Assembly: GCF_003573695.1 (NCBI RefSeq)
Contig: NC_039362.1
Coordinates: 199,693,215 to 199,757,214 of the forward strand
DNA from: Papaver somniferum
Taxonomy: Eukaryota; Streptophyta; Magnoliopsida; Ranunculales; Papaveraceae
DNA: 64,000 bases
Direction: 5' to 3'
Made by a program: the position numbers and the translations under genes. This document shows positions 14,055-23,757 of this stretch, one piece after another; positions within the stretch are counted from its first letter, which is position 1, and every line of letters begins with the position of its first letter. Below the pieces are notes generated by a model. It was not told the DNA's origin. It did no database searches and saw only the letters and a program-made list of their open reading frames with translations.

Positions 14055-15371
14055 ATCAATACAAGATAATCATTGTGAAATAAATGCTCAACGAAGAGAT
14101 TTTTGGATCAAGATTTGATGTCAAACCTCGAAAAACGATGAAGAAAAAATCTGAGTTTGGGAGCCGATTCGCAGACAGTCTCTCACCACAACTCAGCCGA
14201 GGCATGCAAATCTAGTAACTTTCGGCTTGGATCTTTAGAAACAACTGATATCCGTGTTTTGGGAGTATCTACTTATTTTCAAAAGTAATTCTTTCCATTG
14301 ACTGGAAAGTGGTTACAATCTTTATTTATTGTTAGCATGAAAGGGAGAAGGTTCCTTTTGATTGGTGTGTGATGTGGTTGCCAAAAGTTATGTCTATATT
14401 TATGCGCTAAAGGGATGAAAATTATCGCCAACTAATAAACTATCTAGGTGTGTACTCGTGTCACCGAATATTATTTTCCCTATTTATGTACGGGCAATAC
14501 ATGTCTCATACGTGGATGTTTACTGTTTCTTTTAAATTACTTTCAAAAGATATTATATTGTGTTTTGGTATATGGAGTGAATGATGTTGAGAATCTTATA
14601 TTTGATTGTTGGACTTGATTTTCGAGATGTACAGGGATCTCTATGATTAAGTTCTTCTGTCGGATTTAATGTTGTCATCATTAGTTCTCTTTCGATACTT
14701 GATATGTAGAGTGTGCGTATATTGAGGTACTGGTAAGGTACAAATCTTATATGACTGCGGGGCCGCAAACCTCAGGGCGCTTTAATGCTCATTGAAGAAT
14801 CCGCAAGAGTCACGCCTTAGTACTCCGAAGGACTGCGTCGCTTAACTAATATTTATGTTGTGAATGTGTGCCGAATAATTGGTTGGTAGAACTTTATATT
14901 TTCAGTACAATTTATTATCTTAATATGCTTTATTCTGTCTTCCGTTTTTTCTAACGGTTTTCAGTAAAACCTGCATTGTTTTTAAATCATTTTAGTGATT
15001 ACTTGAAAGTTAGTTGTTATTTCTACGGGGCACCCCTTTTAGGGATGATGTGCTCACCGATTCCCACTTTCAGTTTCAGAGACAGATCAAGATGTGCACG
15101 TGGCGATGAAAGCTTGAGGAGTTGGTTTCCTTAGTTGGTTAGCTTCCGCTATGTTTATTTTGTATATATATTCTATTTGTAAATCAACTCATTATTAAAT
15201 ATGTATCACTTGAGAGGAGTCCTTGTATTTATTTCAGAGAGGGTTTAGATTCAAGTTAATATTTGTTTAGAACTTCTTTCTTAAAGTTTAAATAGTTATT
15301 TTAGATCGTTAGTGCCTCATTTTATAGCTAATCTATTGGATTAGTCAGCTGCTAGCTTAGGGGGCGCTACA

Positions 15372-15600
15372 TGACCGATAACATAAGAGTGTGTAATTGA
15401 TCCTTGTAATTGGTGTAACCGGTCCCGGTAATTGGTGTAACCGGTCCTGGTAACTGGTGAGACCGATTACAAGTAATACAATGAGAATGTGGTAACCGGT
15501 CCTGGTAATTGACGTAACCGATTCGGGTAGCTGACGTAACCGGTCCCACTAACCATATTAAGGTAGAACCGATCCTTGTGTTTGGTATAACCGTAAACCC
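15372..15600 (+). repeat. Degenerate CCGGTCC-type short repeats next to the LTR end
   Basis: From 15395 to about 15600 the sequence repeats variants of GTAACCGGTCCTGGTAATTG at irregular spacing of about 20-35 bases. The part from 15541 onward is also present at 29239, as the left end of unit 2, whereas 15372-15540 occurs once in the window. It looks like the edge of an older transposable element into which the LTR element inserted. Confidence 0.5.
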
Positions 15601-18600
15601 ATGATTAGTATATTGATATTTGATCAATCACATAGTTATTGGGAATCAGATGAACCAGTTCTAAACTTGTTTGGAAGTGTGGTATAATAGGTTCCAAGAT
15701 TGTAAATATGAAAAAGGATTTACAAAGAAATAAGATGTCGACATACTTTGAACATGTTCAGTAAATCTTATCTTTTATTGTACAAAGATATTTCTTAATA
15801 ACTCAAGGAGATCCCAAACCGAAATATGTTGAGAATCTTTTAATTAAGGTTGTTAATTTTATATGCTTTTAATTACCAGCAATTAAAATGCACATCTCTG
15901 GAAAATAAAAATTGGTAATGTGCATTTACTAATTGGAAATTTTCTAGTAGGATTTCAGTTATTTTTCGACAGAGTGTTTCTAGGAATTATGAAAACCGAT
16001 TTTGGGAATTTATTGCATATCATGAGAATGTTCGGTTTTGGAAATTACTTGGTGTCCAAACTTGGTCTTATATACCCAAGTTTTCATTTCGAGCAAACTA
16101 TCTTAAGAGCCAGTAAAACTACCTTGTTGTGTTGTTACTGGTGGAGCCGTCTATTCGGAGAGGAAAGTACCCTAATTAGGCGAAATCTCTTACGACCGCT
16201 CGTTTAAAGACTTCTGTGGGATCAAGAAGCTCTACGAGTACCGTTGGTGGGAAACTAGATAATTGCAGTAATATTAATTTCGATTTGATTTGATTGACTA
16301 ACAGGTGTTGAACTTTGGTTGCACCTAGTTTGTTTATTCTTGAGAATCTTCTCTTCTGATATAAGATTCACTTAAACTAGATCGAAGTGTCGACGGGATA
16401 TTTGAAACTGTTTGTAGATCTAAAGATGTCTTGTGATAATCCTTTGTTAACAGACTCCGTTCTGTGCGTGATTGATCACAAGAGTTTCAAGTTATGGTGT
16501 GAAGGTGTTTATTGAAGATTTAAGAAGATTTGAAGACAAAGAAGATTTATTATTGGTTTCATAATCTTTGGTGTGCACAAAACTTGATCGGGTGGGATCC
16601 AATTATAATTGGTTTATCCTTGATAGATTTGATTGATTACTTGCGTATATCGGCATCACTATATAGTATCTTGGTAGATCCTATATTTGATTGCAAAATC
16701 TAAACTCTGTTACTTTGGTAGTTGTTGGATAGATAGATCTAAACCCGACAAAGGATTTTATTGGATTAAACAGAAGAGCTTTTGTCTAACTCATATCACT
16801 GATATTGAATATAGTTGTTACCGAACATATTTGTTGTTCCTTTACTATTCGGAATACGAACCAAAGGAATTGTTCGAGTGCGTGCACTTATTGAATGTCG
16901 GAAGTGCAGGGATACTGAAGAAATTAGGTGAACTATAGGTTTAGTTACTTGGTCTCAATTATACTGTGAACACAAAGATCATTGTCATCTGAGTGTTCAC
17001 AAATAATGCGCGCAGACCCATGACAATATAGTAAATAGGCTGCGCCTGAGGGGGATGAGTCGGTTATGTTGAATCCTTGACTCAGAGTCCTAAAACTCTT
17101 CCTCGTCTCATCAACTACAATCATTGTTCTTAGCTCGCATAATAAGATGAATAATGGATGAAGTATAAAACGTACGAACATGATGTACCATAAATATCGA
17201 ATCGAATATGTAAAGTATAAATGCATGAATATAGATGAAACGATTAACTTATATGATTCAGCACTCAGATCTCTGTCTGCGGGTTTGGGTTTTTCATTAT
17301 ATGTACGATGGTTACAGAAATAGTCGAATGACTTTGAGATCAACATAAGCCTGCGTAACATGAGGAATTTCACTTACACTCTCTCTCTCTCTCTTTGTCT
17401 CTCTCATATTCTCCTCTCAATATTCTCGGATCCCCCTCTTCACTTGGGAGAGAGGGGTATTTATAGGGTGGTTAAGTGGGGTCCACTTCTGAAGCCCGTT
17501 ATAACCTTATCCTCTTGTGTCTTGTGCCGCTTACGTAGAAGTCTTCGTGTTCTCGGCTCTCTCTGCGTGTTCTGTTTGAATATGCAGTGCTATCTGCGCT
17601 TCCTCCACAGGCTGACTGACACGTATGCTGTTTGAGGTTATTTAATGCGGGTAGTTGAGATGTCTGTCCGCGGTAGACAACTGTCCTCTGCCCCTGTCTT
17701 GTCTGCGTCAATCGAACTATCCCCAGCCGTAGATCTTAGATCTTTCTGGGGATAGGATAAAGTGACTCTTGGCTGTCCACGTGTGATATCATATCTTGAT
17801 GGTCTCAGCCGCATGTCCTCCACGCGTGTCTTTGTGGACACGTGGCAGAAGATGAAATGTGGACCTACGATTTTCCCCTTTTCCTCCTACTGGGAGGTTA
17901 GTCGAAGTGGGAAGAAAAAACGTGTTACTCTCTTCATCTTCTCTTTATTATTTTCCTAGATTTTAGGGCACATTCCCCACTATTTGCAATAACTTCTTCT
18001 TGGGTAGTGGGGAAAAACATGTTACTCTCTTCATCTTCTCTTTATTATTTTCCTAGATTTTAGGGCACGTTCCCCACTATTTGCAATAACTTCTTCTTGG
18101 GTAGTGGGGAGGTTTTATTTCTCTTTGCATATATATATGAGAAGGAATGTGAAAATTCTCTAGTCATAAATTTCATTCCTTCTCTTTCCTCAGAGCTTTT
18201 ATTTTTTTTCTCTGCTTTTGTATCCTTGTTATTAATTGCTGATGCTGCTACTGTTGTTCCTCAAAGCTTTCTGCTGCTGCTGTTGTTGTTCCTCGAAGCT
18301 TTCTGCTGCTGTTGTTGTTGTTCCTCGAAGCTTTCTACTGCTGCTCTTGTTCGTCGAGGCTTTCTGCTGCTGCTGTTGTTCGTCGAGGCTTTCTTCCTGA
18401 TTTTTCGTTTATAGGTAAGTGGTTTTACTGTGTTTGATTATCTTTTGATGAAAAATATATTCGTTTTCTGTTGTTGCTTATATGTGTTTGTGATGAAGAA
18501 CATATATATATATGTGTGTATGATTGCCCCTATTTGTTATTACAAACAGTAATGATTTCTTCCTTCGTGTATGCTTGCCCCTATTTGTTATTTCCCCTTT

Positions 18601-18724
18601 TCATTTAGGGTTTGTTCTTATTTTCCATCTGGTTCATGATTATGAAGAACTGGATGAAATTGAGTTTTTTGATTTTCGTTTTGTCTTCGCGGAAATCTGA
18701 AACTTGTTTGTGTACTACGCAGAC
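15541..18724 (+). mobile_element. Transposon-derived 5' region, unit 1
   Basis: Non-coding sequence upstream of the gag-like gene. Short frames here (for example near 16945-17373) lack any recognisable domain. It contains a (CT)n run near 17380-17405, a tandem pair of about 98 bp (next entry), a TATATATA box near 18130 and a CTG/TTG-rich minisatellite at about 18240-18395 with units of about 35 bp ending in CTCGAAGCTTTCTGCTGCTG. GTAAGT at 18415 suggests a 5'-UTR intron ending at CTACGCAG just before ATG 18725. The region resembles the leader or LTR of a retroelement, but no paired LTR lies in the unit, so the class stays open. Confidence 0.5.
17921..18110 (+). repeat. Tandem repeat, two units of about 98 bp, unit 1 (also near 31620-31810)
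   Basis: GTTACTCTCTTCATC begins at 17923 and again at 18021. Each unit holds a small hairpin, CCCCACTA...TAGTGGGG, with about 22 bases between the arms. It lies just upstream of the putative TATA box of the transposon gene and may be a promoter element. The same pair occurs in unit 2. Confidence 0.8.
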
Positions 18725-21696
18725 ATGGTTGACATTCCGCGGGTTTCTTATCAAACTCCACCACCGAGTCCGCGTAGATCTCCTCCGCGTAGAGATCCTG
18801 ATGTTTCTCCGCCTGGTGGAGGTTCGTCTAAGTCTTCCCAAGGTGATGCCCGGGTTCATAGGGTTTCGTCTTCTTCTGGTCAGAGGTACTCATCTTCTAA
18901 GAAGGGTGAGTCGCAGAGAGGGAATACGCAGAAAGGGGACCGGCCAAAAGAAGCTCCTGGTTCCCGGTATGCTATTTCTCGTCCCTTTGTTAATACGCGT
19001 GATGATCCCAAGAAAACGCGGGATGTACCGCCTCTTCGGTTAGTGGCGCCTCCTTCCGCGTCTCAGCAACATCCTCTACCTCCCCCTCCAGTGTCTCAAC
19101 CCAAGGGGAGGTCTTCGAAAGAAGTGGTTTCGAAGACTGATGCATCTAAGGTTCCTCCTAGAGAAAAGCTTTCGATAGAAATCCTTCGAAGGGTTATGCG
19201 CCTGATCCCGTGGAGGAGGAAGATATTTCTCAGGAAATACGCAGCGTCGTTGTTGGGGAGAAGAAAGTGACCTTCAAACATATTGATCTGGAGGTTTTTA
19301 AGGAAAAGCATGGTCTTCAGCTATTCGATGATATCGACGTATAAGTTTGATGAATTTCATCTGCTGACCACGGCGGGGGCCTTTGAAGCGGGTCTTATGT
19401 TGCCTTTGTACAAGTCTGGGGATTCCTTTTATTATGATGTGCTGGCTGGTCGAGAGGGCTCTTCGAAGAACACTCACTGTCGCTCTATTTCCCAACTTCA
19501 TGGGAATTATCTTCGTGCACTGAGGGAGTGTTATCTTCGGAGCAAAGGAGAGACAATGATGACCCTTTATGTTCCCAAACCCGAAGAAAGGGAGTGGTAT
19601 ACGCTTGAGAATTTTAACATGTCTTTTGGTGACTATGTTAACAGTAGGAATCGTAAACCGTGGAGTGTGAGTCTTCGTAATATTTCCGCTCCGCTTGGTG
19701 AGATCCGTCTTCTAAGTGATGTAAGTGGTGCTAAGGTGAAGTACGTCCCGGGTACAGAGAATTATACTAACAAATTGATGTTTCCTACTCGTGAGCGGAT
19801 CAAGCGTGATCATGACTATGAGTGGCACGCGACTGTTATTGAGGTTGTTGGTCCCTGGGCTTGGGGGTGGGTTCCAGGTCCGCAAGGATGGCATCCCACC
19901 GCAGATAGCCAGATACGTGAGGCTCCTCCTGCTCGTTATGGGAATTTCCGTCCTTGGCATTTGAATTTTGAGGGCATGAATTTCCAATATGCCCTCGATG
20001 TTGTTGACGGAGGTGACGAAGAGAGTTCCGATACTGATCTTCAGACGAAAAATACTGCGGTTGTCAAGGTAAGATTTCCATATGCCTTGTCCTTCTTTAG
20101 TTGAGGAAATTTTAATTCTTTTCAAAGCCAGGGATTTTTATTCTTATATGCCTTGTCTTTTTAGGCGACGAAGAAGAGGAGGATAAATCCCAAGCAGTCC
20201 ACCACCGCAACAATCGAGGAGGCGGAGGTTCGTGAAGAAGTTAACAGTCCTGTGACTGAGCTTGGAGGGGATGAAGATATGTCTGATAGGGAGGAGCGTA
20301 CTAATACATCCCCTCCAGGTCATGATGATGAAGAATTTGTTGAAGGGAATACTACCGCTGGTGGCAGCGGTATTGGTGGTGAAATTAATCCCGCAGGTAG
20401 CCATGTGCTGGTGCCGAAGATAATCCCACGGGTTACATCGATGCTGGTGATGATAACATTGCTCTTGGTGATAAGGGTGTTGGTGGTGAAATTCCCGCTG
20501 CGTCCCAGGAGTTTTCCTTTGGCCGGATTTACTCTGCGGGGGATGGTTTTGATATAAACGCTGCCCTGGGACTGGCTTCTGAGTTCAACCTACTTTCCCC
20601 AAACGATGATTGGGATGTGCTTGGTAACTCTAGCAAGTCGGATGGAAAGGGAAAGGGAGTCGTGAATGCTAGTGATATTCCAGAGGGGTGTGGTGCTAGA
20701 TATCTTCCAGATTTGGATGCGGGAGTAGCCTCGAACTCTTCGGGCGCTAAGTTCACAGACATGGGTGGGGCCTCAGTTGGGTCTTCTGGAGATGATTTTC
20801 CTCATTCATTGATCCTTGAGGGTGATGAAGCCATCTTAGCTTGGTTCAAAAAGAAGAATTTGATGTTCGTACCCAATCCAGCTCCTGTGGTAGAGGGTGA
20901 GAAGAAATCTGATGCCTATACCCGTAAGATGATGCAATTGTCTCCCGAGGACCAAGTCGCCGAAGCGTGGGATAAGAATCTTCGGGCCTTGGAGGCTGCT
21001 CTAGTGATCGACGCTCCCTCGACTGTTGCTGACATGATGGCCTTGGCTGATGGGTATCAGTATGGATATCCCAGCAGCGGATGTTAGAAGTGAGTTTTCT
21101 TATCATTTTGCCTTGTATCGATATTTAGCAATTTTAGAGTCTGGGTGTTCTAATTTCTGATTCGCAGATGATGAGGAGTGAGAATTGCAACCACATGTTA
21201 TACCAGTTTTTTAAGGCCAAATCCCTCAAGTTGGAAGCTAAGCTTCGTCTTCGGGAAGAGGAGTTTACCGCGGCTGAGGCTGTTATCTCTGTTAGGGATA
21301 GGGAGATAGGTGAGTTGAAGAGTCTCCTCAAGGCTAAGGAGAAACAAGGCAAGGAGGAGGAGAAGATTCGCTTGGAACTTGCTATGGCTCGTAGTGAGTT
21401 GGAAGAGGCTAAGAAGAATTCTTCGGATGTTACAGGTTCGATTATCTGTTTTCTCTTCCTTGCTGTTGTCCTTTACTGTAATTAGTGTTCTGTCTGAGTC
21501 CCCCCCCACCCTATCTTCAGTGGGTGGAGTTCCCGAGTTAGTATGGCTTCGGAATGAGCGACAACGTCAAAAATCTCGCATCTCAGAATTGGTAGAGAAG
21601 ATAAAGAGCGAGGCTGATAAGTGGAATGCTCGTGCCGATGAACATAATGCTCTGGCAGAGGAGTGTCCACTTTCAACCACTCATTCATTCCAATGA
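18725..21696 (+). pseudogene. Transposon gag-like / coiled-coil gene, unit 1 (broken)
   Basis: A five-part spliced gene. It begins with a Pro/Ser/Arg-rich start (ATG 18725, MVDIPRVSYQTPPPSPRRSP). The middle ends at a donor after 20068. Further parts are 20165-21089, 21168-21435 and 21521-21696. The middle part (FEAGLMLPLYKSGDSFYYDVL) and the coiled-coil end (KLEAKLRLREEEFTAAEAV, ELVEKIKSEADKW) resemble plant 'putative gypsy-type transposon' proteins; that family call is my inference. Frameshifts occur near 19170-19345. Compared with unit 3 there is one base missing near 20400 and one near 21070, the latter creating a stop at the exon end. The coiled-coil region ends abruptly near 21660, so the gene is probably truncated at its 3' side as well. 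Confidence 0.65.
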
Positions 21697-22173
21697 GTGT
21701 ATGAGTGATTTGATCGAGTATTATGTTTACAGGATTCATGCTTCTGGAATTAATCTTGATTCAATTTTTCAGTCATTTAATCGGAAACACCAATATCAAT
21801 TTCTTCTGAATTGAGACTTCTCTAGCAAATGATTAGAAAAGCGATGACAAAGAAAGAAATCGTACAATTTTTTTCACGTGGGTCATGGGCAACCCGGATT
21901 ACCCAGATAATTACAAAATAATCTCGTCCGTTTAGACATCAGGATCCAACGACCACCGTCACCCCGTGAGACTCTGTGAGATAAAGCCCTGTCACCCGAA
22001 CGCGCCCCATTCATAATTAACTAACTCTTTAAAAGTAACTTATTGAAACCAATTTAGATGAGAGTCTCATTTGAAGATGAGTTTTTTAACTTCTTTGATG
22101 ATGTTGATCATATATGGTACACCACGTCTTCTCTTCGTTGTCAATGTGTTGTTACTTTCAAACAAAATCACTT

Positions 22174-22280
22174 AAGCAATTGCAAATAGAAGCAAAGATC
22201 AAATTGAAAAGATGAAAGTATCACTTTTTGCAAGCAGGGGAGTAAAACATTCAATTTGGTCTTTCCATTTGCAATTGCTT
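22174..22280. repeat. Foldback hairpin, unit 1
   Basis: The left arm (AAGCAATTGCAAATAGAAGC and on to AAATTGAA) pairs with 22250-22280 (TTCAATTTGG...TTGCAATTGCTT). This gives about 30 paired bases with one 4-base bulge and a loop of about 40. It could be a short MITE or a small-RNA precursor. Copies lie at 35874-35980 and 44830-44936. Confidence 0.6.
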
Positions 22281-22679
22281 GCTTCCTATTGAACACCATT
22301 TATCCAATCTTTGATTTTCTAGACAAAAATGTTGATTTAACAGAAATTATGAATTATTTAGTATTATTTAAATAATTTAGGCCACTTTCCTCGTGTCCAA
22401 TCTACACTGTTATACAAATCCATGAGATTTAACTCTTAGCGCATGTTTAACAAAAGCCTTTAAGAATTATCCCAAAACATGTACTGTAAACCATGAGAAA
22501 CCCCCATTTCCAAAGCATCACCAATACGCTCCTATGCTGCTATCAAAAATTAATCCCAATTCCCAAGAAACCTAAAACATCAAAATCTAAAATTGCATTG
22601 ACACCACATAACCCCCAATCACATAAAGTGCGTGATAGACCCAAAAAATATTTGAAAACCACACTATAGATATCAACTA

Positions 22680-22992
22680 TTTCCTCCGTTACTTTTTAAT
22701 AGGCCAGTTTCTTTTTTTTTGAGAAAATTAAGGAAATTAAGAGAACTAATTATTGAAAGTGGTCCTCTAGACACTTGTCAATAAAAGAAGTAAAGTGAAA
22801 TGGTCCCCATGACACTTGTCAGACAAAGAAATAAATGAAATGGTCCACATAACACTTGTCATCAAAAGAAGTTAAAAGAAAAGTGGTCCCAAAAAATTAA
22901 AGTAAAATTTGAGTTTCCCAATTAGAAAATTGGCATATTTTTTTGAAATATTTATTTATAAAAACTGGCCTATTAAAAAATAACGGAGGGAA
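22680..22992. mobile_element. Stowaway-type MITE, unit 1
   Basis: A 313-bp element with long terminal inverted repeats (CTCCGTTACTTTTTAATAGG at the left; the inverse, ending TAACGGAGGGAA, at the right). It is flanked by TA dinucleotides (22678-22679 and 22993-22994), as expected for Tc1/mariner-type Stowaway MITEs. It lies about 0.8 kb upstream of BMS1-like copy 1. Confidence 0.85.
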
Positions 22993-23184
22993 TATTAAGT
23001 CAGTTAGACATCCCTAAGACAAAAACAATAAGAGGTGTATCCAAATACCTTATGGTTTCCCAAGTTCTTCTAGTGTTGGCTTCTTTAAGGCTTCTTTGGA
23101 CATTTTCGAACTAATTCGCAAGTGGATTGGTCTCCCCGTAACAGTGCCATCACATGTGAACAAAAAATGGGACACATCAAATTT

Positions 23185-23628
23185 ACATTGACGACTTTCT
23201 AGAGTCGTTGGGTATACATCCCTCGACATGGACGACTCTTTCTCTATGTTGTGACATACATCCAATTCATGGGAGAATTTAAGATAATCTTACCATCAAC
23301 ACAATCATCTTTGTTGCTTGAACTTTCCCCAACATCACTTCTAAAAATCCTAAATTTCCTCTAAAACCTCCTCTTCTTCTTCTCAACTCGAACAACAACA
23401 AATAAAAAAAAATTGATTCTAAAATCTGAGTTTAATCTAACATAATCTAACCACACTAATTAACTTAACTTAACTTAATTAAATTTTAATACTAATCATT
23501 CAGGGACAGTTTAGCCATTTAAAAATATTTTGGTTAAGGGGTGACTCAATTTGAGTTTTAATGACCTTTTTTTGTCCTCTAGTGGGAGGCCCCTAATTGT
23601 TTTTTGGGGGCCCCAATTATACTAGGTT
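23185..23628. mobile_element. Mutator-like element fragment with terminal repeat, unit 1
   Basis: On the minus strand, the stretch from AACCTAGTATAATTGGGGCC onward matches the left end of the element at 60183-60946, through GAGGACAAAAAAAGGTCA and AATGATTAGTATTAAAATTT. Motifs GACGACT/AGTCGTT near 23187-23250 match its interior. A left terminus and target duplication were not found, so it is a fragment. Its end is only about 130 bases from the ATG of BMS1-like copy 1, so it may supply promoter sequence. Confidence 0.55.
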
Positions 23629-23757
23629 ATTAAAGTAGGGCACCGCATTATCAGTTCTCACTTCCTTCAGTCTCAACCACGGGGGCACAGATTCCACCGA
23701 GTTAAAATAGAAAAACCTCTGGGCAAATTAGTTCTGCTGGTGTAATCTAGGGTTGAG

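Larger units (their letters stand above)
8602..14223 (-). mobile_element. L1-type LINE (non-LTR retrotransposon), decayed
   Basis: A 5.6-kb element in antisense orientation within the 3' LTR. It is flanked by the 13-bp direct repeat GGCTTGGATCTTT (8589-8601 and 14224-14236). The empty site is preserved in the 5' LTR at 1039-1051. The poly(A) tail shows as a short T run at its plus-strand left end. It contains a 5' leader (about 14055-14223), ORF1 and ORF2. Several stops and frameshifts make it inactive. The full length and clean target duplication point to one ordinary target-primed insertion after the LTR element was in place. Confidence 0.93.
1..15371 (+). mobile_element. Large LTR retrotransposon, LARD-like, with nested insertions
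   Basis: The element is recognised by two copies of one long sequence (1-2178 and 7465-15371 minus the LINE), a TGGTATCAGAGC primer-binding site just after the first copy, and a purine tract followed by TGTAACG at 3948. The 3' LTR starts TGTA and ends TACA. Removing the nested LINE and hAT element leaves a 3' LTR of roughly 4 kb. The interior (2179-3947) is only about 1.8 kb, is AT-rich, and shows no gag, protease, integrase or RT reading frame. Long LTRs with a non-coding interior are the hallmark of large retrotransposon derivatives (LARDs), which depend on proteins from other elements. The start lies before the window, so the 5-bp target duplication cannot be tested. The two LTRs differ by scattered substitutions and an indel of about 74 bp near 500/7960, so the insertion is not recent. 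Confidence 0.8.
3948..15371 (+). repeat. 3' LTR, interrupted by a hAT element and a LINE
   Basis: Begins TGTAACGAGCC after the purine tract and ends GGCGCTACA, the same end as the 5' LTR at 2178. The segments 7465-8601 and 14224-15371 align with 1-2178. The portion before 7465 cannot be compared because the matching 5' LTR part lies outside the window. LTR sequence without other features fills 6053-8588 and 14237-15371. Confidence 0.75.

Noticed and set aside
16945..17373. 142-codon minus-strand frame, repeated at 30644-31072
   Set aside because: Identical only because the whole unit is duplicated. It lies in the transposon leader, has no motif and shows no sign of coding constraint.
22995..23185. 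Left terminus of the Mutator-like element upstream of the BMS1-like gene, which would suggest a Pack-MULE carrying the gene
   Set aside because: No matching inverted end or 9-10-bp duplication could be found on either side, so gene capture is not supported.
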